Positions 58,193 to 64,000 of a DNA stretch of 64,000 nucleotides are shown one piece after another. The stretch's first letter is position 1. Each line of letters begins with the position of its first letter. A program made the translations under genes and the position numbers. Source of the DNA: Acinetobacter sp. MB5 (GTDB lineage: Bacteria; Pseudomonadota; Gammaproteobacteria; Pseudomonadales; Moraxellaceae); contig NZ_POVU01000007.1 of assembly GCF_003261585.1 (NCBI RefSeq), positions 124,001-188,000 of the forward strand. Direction: 5' to 3'. Under the pieces are notes generated by a model. It ran no database searches and had not been told where the DNA came from. It worked only from the letters and a program-made list of their open reading frames with translations.

Positions 58193-58915
58193 TTGAGCCT
58201 GAAAAATCCAATCTTAGCACACCATATCTCTTCTCAATTTAATGAAGATTTACAAGAGGTGACTGCTAAATTTATGGCAATGGGAGGTGTCATTGAGCAG
58301 CAGGTTACCAATGCCATTCATGCATTACTCGACGCTGATGCAACCATGTCACTGGATGTGCAGTACCAAGAAAAAAATGTAAACCGTCTTGAACGTGAAA
58401 TTGATGAAGGTTTGACCCTGATTCTGGCGCGCCGTCATCCTGCCGCAATTGACCTTCGTATGGTACTTGCGATGAGTAAGGCCAATACGGATATGGAGCG
58501 TATTGGGGATGAAGCGCTAAAAATTGCCAATATTGCACAAAGCTTGTGTGAAGAGGGTGGATCACCACGTGGTTTCATGGAAACTCGCCATATTGGTAAT
58601 CAGGTGCGTGTGGTGATTCATGAAGCGCTTGATGCTTTTGCTCGCTTAGATCCGGAACAAGCCTTGCGTGTGTTACGTGCTGATGCAGATATTGACCGCG
58701 AATATCAATCTGCTACACGTGCTCTCATGACGTATATGATTGAAGATCCACGTCATATTTCACGTGTTTTAAATGTGCTTTGGGTGTTGCGTGCGCTTGA
58801 GCGTATTGGTGATCATGCCCGCAATATTGCAGAACAAGTGATTTATATTGTGAAAGGCTTAGATGTTCGCCATACCAGCGTTGATGAAATTGAACAGCAT
58901 GTACATGGGCGTTAA
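58193..58915 (+). CDS. phoU: Phosphate signalling protein PhoU
   Basis: PhoU is a two-bundle helical regulator of the PstSCAB-PhoR pathway. The 240-residue protein has LAHHISSQFNEDLQEVTAKFMAMGG and two copies of the metal-binding ExxxD motif region: VLAMSKANTDMERIGDEALKIA in the first bundle and VLWVLRALERIGDHARNIAEQV in the second. The start is TTG 58193 (MSLKNPILAHH), with GGAG about 8 bases upstream; the in-frame start at 58157 is not supported. The pst and phoBR genes are not beside it. Confidence 0.93.
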   Translation: MSLKNPILAHHISSQFNEDLQEVTAKFMAMGGVIEQQVTNAIHALLDADATMSLDVQYQEKNVNRLEREIDEGLTLILARRHPAAIDLRMVLAMSKANTDMERIGDEALKIANIAQSLCEEGGSPRGFMETRHIGNQVRVVIHEALDAFARLDPEQALRVLRADADIDREYQSATRALMTYMIEDPRHISRVLNVLWVLRALERIGDHARNIAEQVIYIVKGLDVRHTSVDEIEQHVHGR

Positions 58916-58940
58916 TTACTGAGCGCGGTAATGATTTTAG

Positions 58941-58965
58941 AAAGGGGCAATAAGCCCCTTTTTTA
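58941..58965 (+). terminator. Terminator after phoU
   Basis: The stem AAGGGGC/GCCCCTT (58942-58948 and 58954-58960) has a 5-base loop and a T run. Confidence 0.85.
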
Positions 58966-58989
58966 TATTCTACTAAAGCGCATTAAATA

Positions 58990-59026
58990 AAAAAAATCCC
59001 AGAGTTGGGGGAATCTGGGATTTACA
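58990..59026. terminator. Second hairpin downstream of phoU
   Basis: Ten-base arms AAATCCCAGA and TCTGGGATTT enclose a 10-base G-rich loop. A preceding A run favours a role as terminator for leftward transcription. Confidence 0.5.
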
Positions 59027-59163
59027 AAGGGTAATCAGTAAAGCATCAAGAACTTCGTCTTGTTAAATACATCATAACCATAGTTTAAGAAACAATCATG
59101 TGTAGTCCTGTGAGGACTTGTTATTTTCTACGCCTGTTTGTAAATGGAACGTAAATTTTGTAT

Positions 59164-59194
59164 AAAAAAGCAACGAAAGAGTTGTTGCTTTTTT
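59164..59194 (-). terminator. Terminator after argH-yggX
   Basis: The stem AAAAAAGCAAC/GTTGCTTTTTT (59164-59174 and 59184-59194) has a 9-base loop. Read on the minus strand it ends in a T run 44 bases beyond the yggX stop. Confidence 0.78.
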
Positions 59195-59237
59195 ACCATC
59201 TGTTGAATGCAGAGTAATATTTTTTATCAATAAAATA

Positions 59238-59510
59238 TTACTTCTCTTCAGTCCAGCCTTCTGCTTTTTCTACGCTATCATCATTGCTGAGGAACTTTTC
59301 ACGTTGTTCTTCGAGGAACTTCTTCGCGTCAGGTTCAAACACATTTAAGCGTTTTTCATTAATGAGCGTGGTTTGGTGTTTTAACCATTCTTGCCATGCC
59401 TGTTTAGACACGCTATCAAATAGTTCTTGTCCTTTTGCACCTGGGAAAGGTGCAAAATCCAAACCTTCCATTTCCGCTTGATATTTACGGCAAAATACTT
59501 GTCGAGTCAT
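59238..59510 (-). CDS. yggX: Oxidative damage protection protein, Fe(II)-trafficking YggX
   Basis: This 90-residue YggX-family protein protects iron-sulfur clusters. It shows [35 protein letters not shown] with the conserved Cys7, then [17 protein letters not shown] and a C-terminal [10 protein letters not shown]. It lies 11 bases after argH on the same strand, so it is probably cotranscribed. The size is standard. Confidence 0.94.
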   Translation of the reverse strand: MTRQVFCRKYQAEMEGLDFAPFPGAKGQELFDSVSKQAWQEWLKHQTTLINEKRLNVFEPDAKKFLEEQREKFLSNDDSVEKAEGWTEEK

Positions 59511-59521
59511 ATCCGAATTCC

Positions 59522-60955
59522 TTAAGCGTAAAGGTGAGCTAAACGTGCATGGGCACGTTCAATTGCAGCAGCGACTTGTACAGGTGCTGTGCCGCCAATG
59601 TGATTACGTGCGCTGACAGAAGCTTCAAGGGTTAATGCTTTTTCAAAGACATCAGCACTGATCAGGTCAGAGAACTGTTGAAGCTGTTCAAGGCTCAGCT
59701 CAGACAAGTCTTTTGACTCTTGAACACCAAGCGCAACCGCTTTACCCACAATTTCATGCGCATCACGGAATGCCACGCCTTTTTTCACAAGGTAATCAGC
59801 CAAGTCTGTTGCGGTAGAGAAGCCACGCAGTGCTGCTTCACGCATCACTTCGATGTTTGGAACAAGGGCAGGAATCATGTCGGCAAAGGCCATGAGTGAA
59901 CCACGAACGGTATCAATCGCATCAAACAAAGGCTCTTTGTCTTCTTGGTTGTCTTTGTTATATGCCAATGGTTGACCTTTCATGAGGGTCAATAAGCTCA
60001 TCAGGTCACCATAAACACGACCTGTCTTACCACGAATTAACTCAGGAACATCTGGGTTTTTCTTTTGTGGCATGATTGATGAACCTGTACAGAAACGGTC
60101 AGGAATATTCACAAATTTGAACTGAGCCGATGTCCATAGAATCATTTCTTCAGACATACGTGACAAATGCATCATGATTAAAGATGCAGCAGCATTGAAT
60201 TCAATGCCGAAATCACGGTCAGAAACTGCATCGAGCGAGTTTTCGCTCACGGCTTCAAAGCCTAGCAATTCAGCGGTATATGCACGGTCGATTGGATAGG
60301 TTGTGCCTGCAAGTGCCGCAGAACCAAGTGGCATGCGGTTGACGCGTTTACGGCAGTCAATTAGGCGTTCGCTGTCACGTACTAACATTTCAAACCAAGC
60401 CATTAAGTGGTGACCAAAAGTCACAGGCTGTGCAGTTTGCAAATGGGTAAAGCCAGGCATGATCGTCGTGGTATTTTTAGCAGCTAAACCAAGAATCCCT
60501 TTTTGCAAGCGTTCAAGTAGCTTCAAGATGTCGTCAATTTCATCACGAACATATAAACGAATGTCGGTTGCAACTTGGTCGTTACGGCTACGGCCTGTAT
60601 GTAGTTTTTTACCTGTGATGCCAATACGGTTGGTCAAACGTGATTCAATGTTCATGTGAACATCTTCAAGGTCAATACGCCATTCAAACGTACCCGCTTC
60701 AATTTCCTGACGAATTTCAGTCAAGCCTTGAATAATATCATCACGTTCAGCATCAGTGAGAACGCCGACTTTGGCAAGCATAGTCGCGTGTGCGATCGAA
60801 CCAGCAATATCTTGTTTATAAAAACGTTGGTCAAATTGCACAGATGCAGTAAATTCAGCAACAAAGGCATCAGTAGCTTCAGTAAAACGACCTCCCCACA
60901 TACCTGAGGTTTCATTGGTTTGCGGAGTATTAGAGGAATGAGAAGATGTGGTCAT
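59522..60955 (-). CDS. argH: Argininosuccinate lyase
   Basis: ArgH splits argininosuccinate into arginine and fumarate in the last step of arginine synthesis. The 477-residue protein carries [54 protein letters not shown] and the signature [12 protein letters not shown]. The start ATG 60955 overlaps the divergent algZ start by 10 bases. Confidence 0.95.
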   Translation of the reverse strand: MTTSSHSSNTPQTNETSGMWGGRFTEATDAFVAEFTASVQFDQRFYKQDIAGSIAHATMLAKVGVLTDAERDDIIQGLTEIRQEIEAGTFEWRIDLEDVHMNIESRLTNRIGITGKKLHTGRSRNDQVATDIRLYVRDEIDDILKLLERLQKGILGLAAKNTTTIMPGFTHLQTAQPVTFGHHLMAWFEMLVRDSERLIDCRKRVNRMPLGSAALAGTTYPIDRAYTAELLGFEAVSENSLDAVSDRDFGIEFNAAASLIMMHLSRMSEEMILWTSAQFKFVNIPDRFCTGSSIMPQKKNPDVPELIRGKTGRVYGDLMSLLTLMKGQPLAYNKDNQEDKEPLFDAIDTVRGSLMAFADMIPALVPNIEVMREAALRGFSTATDLADYLVKKGVAFRDAHEIVGKAVALGVQESKDLSELSLEQLQQFSDLISADVFEKALTLEASVSARNHIGGTAPVQVAAAIERAHARLAHLYA

Positions 60956-62088
60956 GGCGGCTCAGTAAAATAAAAAGCAGTATAACAAAAGCTCAGCAAC
61001 TTGCCGATGCTCAAGATCATCATTCAGTCCAGAGTAGCGACGCGCTGCACAATCAGTCTGCCTATTTTTTTACGAAAATAGGGCGTTGGCAACACTTAAT
61101 CGAATTATTTGCAGCCAGTAGCATTTTAGCAATGGTCTTAATGCTTGCAGAAGCAGGCTCTTGGCAAGCGGTGAATTGGGGGCATGTCTTACAATATCTG
61201 CTGTATATTTATTGGGTTATTCTGGTTTTTATTGTCGTGATCCAGAAAATCCAGCCCAAGCTTAGCCGTTTTAATCAGACAGTGGTTTTTGCCTTGGCAT
61301 TTGGGCTACTGCAAATAATTGTGTTATGTACGACGATCTTTTTAAATGCATTGCTCATAGTCATTCAGCTTGGATGGCATCAGCTGGGTCAATGGAACCT
61401 ACTTTTTGAAAATGTTGCAATGCACCTGAGTTACGGGGTGTTAATGGGTGCATTTTCAATGCGCTACTTATATATTCGCGATCAATGGCTCAAGCAGGAA
61501 CACAGCGAGTTACAAGCGCGGATTCAGGCGATGCAGGCACGAATCCAGCCCCATTTCTTGTTTAATAGTTTAAATAGTGTGGTGAGCCTAATCGCGGTTG
61601 ATCCTGATAAAGCCGAAGATATGTTGATCAATCTTTCACGCTTGTTTCGCGTGAGTCTGCAAAAGCTGAAACTGGTTAGTTTGGCGGAAGAAATTCAAAT
61701 TTGTCGGCAGTACATCTCGATTGAGCAGATTCGATTGCGAGATCGTTTGGAGATGGACTGGCGATTACCTGATATTCAGGCGTTACAATATATTCAAATT
61801 CCTGCACTGACATTGCAACCTTTGCTTGAAAATAGTATTTTTCATGGTGTTGAAAAAATAAGCAGTCCATGTAAAATCAGTGTATTAGTAGAAATTCTTG
61901 ACAGACAAGTCAACATCGTCATTAGCAATCCCTATTTACATGAACAACAAGGACAACGCCAAGGTAATGGGATTGCTTTAGAAAATGTGAAGCAACGATT
62001 ACGAGCCTATTATGGTGATACTGCATATGTTCAGGGTTTTGCAGGACAGGGGATCTTTACGACAATTTTAACCTATCCGTATCAATAA
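60946..62088 (+). CDS. algZ: LytS-type histidine kinase AlgZ/FimS
   Basis: This membrane sensor of the atypical LytS/His_kinase family has 380 residues. Four or so hydrophobic helices (about 45-175) are followed by a coiled linker ([19 protein letters not shown]), the phosphoacceptor region [16 protein letters not shown] (His about 204) and an ATPase domain with [13 protein letters not shown] and [16 protein letters not shown] 60946 is the only good in-frame start and overlaps divergent argH. It pairs with algR, 45 bases downstream. Confidence 0.9.
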   Translation: MWSWRLSKIKSSITKAQQLADAQDHHSVQSSDALHNQSAYFFTKIGRWQHLIELFAASSILAMVLMLAEAGSWQAVNWGHVLQYLLYIYWVILVFIVVIQKIQPKLSRFNQTVVFALAFGLLQIIVLCTTIFLNALLIVIQLGWHQLGQWNLLFENVAMHLSYGVLMGAFSMRYLYIRDQWLKQEHSELQARIQAMQARIQPHFLFNSLNSVVSLIAVDPDKAEDMLINLSRLFRVSLQKLKLVSLAEEIQICRQYISIEQIRLRDRLEMDWRLPDIQALQYIQIPALTLQPLLENSIFHGVEKISSPCKISVLVEILDRQVNIVISNPYLHEQQGQRQGNGIALENVKQRLRAYYGDTAYVQGFAGQGIFTTILTYPYQ

Positions 62089-62133
62089 CAAACGGATGAC
62101 ACACAAAAGCAGATAGGGGAATATCGCGCGCGT

Positions 62134-62871
62134 ATGGATATTTTAATTTGTGATGATGAGCAATTGGCCGTTGAGCGGCTGGTACGTTTAGTCACTGATT
62201 TGGGACACAATGTTGTTGCGACAGCAGAGCATGGTGGACAAGTCTATGATCTGGTCTTGGAGCATGAGCCAGATGTCATTTTACTTGATATACAAATGCC
62301 TGAAATGGATGGTTTAAGCTGTGCACGTCAGCTCATGCAGCTCGATGTAAAGCCCGCCATTATTTTTTGTACAGCCTATGACCAGCATGCATTACAGGCA
62401 TTTCAGTCACAGGCGCAGGCATATTTACTAAAACCGATTGCGCGCGGTGAATTACAAGAGGCATTAGATAATATTGCCAAGCCAACTCAGGCACAAATGA
62501 GTCAGTTAAAACAACAATCGAGTTCAGCATCGAGAAAACAACGTCAGCAAATTACGGCTAAATCCCATCGTGGTGTCGAGTTGATTCCAATCGAGCAGAT
62601 TTATTATTTTTTGGCAGATCAGAAATATGTCACCATTCGCCATCAAAAAGGCAGTGTGCTGATTGATGAAACGTTGAAAGATTTAGAATTGGAGTTTGCT
62701 GATCAATTTATTCGAATTCATCGTAATGCTCTAGTTTCCATTAAGTTTTTAGATGGAATTGAAAGCGTTTGTTCGGGGCAATATCAGGTGCGTTTAAGAG
62801 ATGTCGAGGAACGTTTAGTGATTAGCCGTCGTCATTTACCTCAGCTTCGTGAGTCCATGCAGCAACTCTAA
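62134..62871 (+). CDS. algR: LytTR response regulator AlgR
   Basis: This response regulator has a receiver (ILICDDEQLAVERL, phosphoacceptor in DVILLDIQMPEMDGLS, KP in LLKPI) and a C-terminal LytTR DNA-binding domain (YYFLADQKYVTIRHQKGSVL, DQFIRIHRNALVSI), 245 residues in all. It is the partner of AlgZ. In Pseudomonas this pair controls type IV pili and alginate. Its position before hemC-hemD is the Pseudomonas arrangement. Confidence 0.92.
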   Translation: MDILICDDEQLAVERLVRLVTDLGHNVVATAEHGGQVYDLVLEHEPDVILLDIQMPEMDGLSCARQLMQLDVKPAIIFCTAYDQHALQAFQSQAQAYLLKPIARGELQEALDNIAKPTQAQMSQLKQQSSSASRKQRQQITAKSHRGVELIPIEQIYYFLADQKYVTIRHQKGSVLIDETLKDLELEFADQFIRIHRNALVSIKFLDGIESVCSGQYQVRLRDVEERLVISRRHLPQLRESMQQL

Positions 62872-62956
62872 AACAGTTTTTTAGGTTGAGGACTTGCATT
62901 TTTAATAGATCAGGTTAAGTTTAGTGCATCTTCTCAATGCTCAGACTTCATCCATT

Positions 62957-63877
62957 ATGAATATTTTGAAAATTGCGACTCGTCAAAGCCCACTTGCTTT
63001 ATGGCAAGCTGAGCATATTAAAAGTCGCCTTGAGCAACTTCATCCCCATTTATCGGTGGAATTGGTCACTTTTGTGACGCAAGGGGATAAAATTCTCGAT
63101 ACGCCCTTGGCAAAAATTGGTGGAAAAGGCTTATTTGTAAAAGAATTAGAAAATGCCTTGTTGGATGGTCGTGCTGATTTAGCCGTGCATTCAATGAAAG
63201 ATGTCCCGATGCAACTTCCAGAAGGTTTAACGCTTGCAGTGATTTGCGAGCGTGAAAATCCATTCGATGCTTTTGTTTCCAATCATTATGCACATTTTGA
63301 CGATTTGCCACACGGTGCTGTGGTGGGTACATCAAGTCTGCGCCGTAAATGTCAAATTTTACAGCAGCGCCCTGATCTGACTATTAAAGACCTACGCGGT
63401 AATGTCGGGACGCGTTTAGGTAAACTCGATGATGGTCAGTACGATGCGATTATTTTAGCCAGTGCAGGTTTAAAACGTTTGGGGCTTGAACAGCGTATTC
63501 GCCATCATGTTGCTGTGGATATGAGTTTGCCTGCGGTTGGACAAGGTGCATTAGGTTTGGAATGTCGCGAACATGATCAAACTGTTTTAGATCTGATTGC
63601 ACCATTAGCGCATGCTGAAACGCAGGCTTGTGTGACTGCGGAGCGTGCTTTTAATGCTTATTTGGAAGGTGGTTGCCAAGTGCCAATCGCGGGTTTTGCA
63701 ACGTTACAAGACCAAAAATTGCATATGGAAGGTCGAGTGGGTAGTGTCGATGGTGCAGTTTTATTGAAATCAGAAGTTCAAGGTGCTGTGGCTGATGCCA
63801 AACAGCTTGGGGAACAACTGGCGCAGCAATTGCTTGCTCAAGGGGCAGGTGACTTACTCAAGGCTTTACAGCACTAA
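62957..63877 (+). CDS. hemC: Porphobilinogen deaminase (hydroxymethylbilane synthase)
   Basis: HemC condenses four porphobilinogens into hydroxymethylbilane. The 306-residue protein has [20 protein letters not shown], the [27 protein letters not shown] active-site stretch, [25 protein letters not shown] and the dipyrromethane-cofactor cysteine in [13 protein letters not shown] 62957 gives the conserved start. The stop TAA is directly followed by the hemD start. Confidence 0.95.
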   Translation: MNILKIATRQSPLALWQAEHIKSRLEQLHPHLSVELVTFVTQGDKILDTPLAKIGGKGLFVKELENALLDGRADLAVHSMKDVPMQLPEGLTLAVICERENPFDAFVSNHYAHFDDLPHGAVVGTSSLRRKCQILQQRPDLTIKDLRGNVGTRLGKLDDGQYDAIILASAGLKRLGLEQRIRHHVAVDMSLPAVGQGALGLECREHDQTVLDLIAPLAHAETQACVTAERAFNAYLEGGCQVPIAGFATLQDQKLHMEGRVGSVDGAVLLKSEVQGAVADAKQLGEQLAQQLLAQGAGDLLKALQH

Positions 63878-64000
63878 ATGATTCTGCTGAATACTCGTCC
63901 AGTCGAGCGCGCGCACTCACTCACTCAAATTTTCATTCATGATGATATTGAGGTGATTGAGCTGCCGCTCCTTGAATTAACTGCTCTTCCTTATTCAGCA
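63878..64000 (+). CDS. hemD: Uroporphyrinogen-III synthase, 3'-truncated by window edge
   Basis: The first 41 codons of an open frame start at ATG 63878, one base after the hemC stop. MILLNTRPVERAHSLTQIF followed by ELPLLELTAL matches the N-terminus of HemD, where NTRPxxxAxxLxxxL and PLLEL are conserved. It closes hydroxymethylbilane into uroporphyrinogen III. The remainder lies outside the window. Confidence 0.88.
   Translation, partial: MILLNTRPVERAHSLTQIFIHDDIEVIELPLLELTALPYSA

Larger units (their letters stand above)
58916..59237. other. Intergenic region with several hairpins
   Basis: These 322 bases lie between phoU and yggX and hold no convincing gene. They hold the phoU terminator (58941-58965), a second hairpin with arms AAATCCCAGA/TCTGGGATTT (58994-59003 and 59014-59023), and the yggX-side terminator at 59164-59194. 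The stretch 59030-59160 carries no pattern that I can name. Confidence 0.6.

Noticed and set aside
59030..59160. Small RNA gene between phoU and yggX.
   Set aside because: No promoter and terminator pair fits together. The hairpins here are explained as terminators of the flanking genes.

Overview
The window is chromosomal DNA from an Acinetobacter species. The evidence is the AT-rich coding style, the parC-fadD-ppa-oprD stretch, the aamA methylase gene inside a ribD/ribE cluster, xerD-dsbC-hom-thrC, feoAB with a small cysteine-rich partner, murD-ftsW, dksA-gluQ and algZ-algR-hemC-hemD. Gene order closely resembles what I remember of A. baumannii. I cannot fix the species from sequence alone.

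Layout. 1-7,900: 3' part of parC, fadD, a small membrane protein, a MAPEG protein, ppa, an OprD-type porin and a TorF-type porin. 7,889-21,988: comM, cut in two by a Tn7-like transposon (8,442-21,148) of the Tn6022/AbaR type. It carries tnsA, tnsB, tnsC, tniQ, a zinc-ribbon protein gene, a TnsE-like gene, and then cargo: an OLD-family ATPase/TOPRIM nuclease, a DUF2971-type protein and, convergent, a transglutaminase-like protein. 22,058-35,667: ubiK, glnK-amtB, nrdR-ribD-aamA-ribE, a coiled-coil protein, pepA-holC, lptF-lptG, gpmI and a ctp-type protease. 35,696-45,300: pilS-pilR, a gacA-type regulator, pbpG, and xerD-dsbC-hom-thrC. 45,430-53,600: feoA-feoB-small partner, murD-ftsW, dksA-gluQ, nudF-cpdA. 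53,657-64,000: thiC with a TPP riboswitch, an EamA transporter, a lipoprotein, phoU with a Pho box, yggX, argH, algZ-algR, hemC and the start of hemD.

Most of the window is ordinary core genome. The accessory region is the transposon. Its right end lies at the comM position used by AbaR resistance islands, but this copy carries what looks like an anti-phage cargo instead of resistance genes. The junctions are also unusual: the two flanking 5-mers differ, and about 100 bp of comM is missing next to the left end. The best candidate for an undescribed system is the OLD nuclease, DUF2971 protein and Cys-His-Asp protein at the right end of the element.

Regulatory sites that can be read directly are a TPP riboswitch (thiC), a two-copy Pho box (phoU), a Fur-like box with a -10 (feoA), a sigma-54-like element (glnK), and many hairpin terminators.
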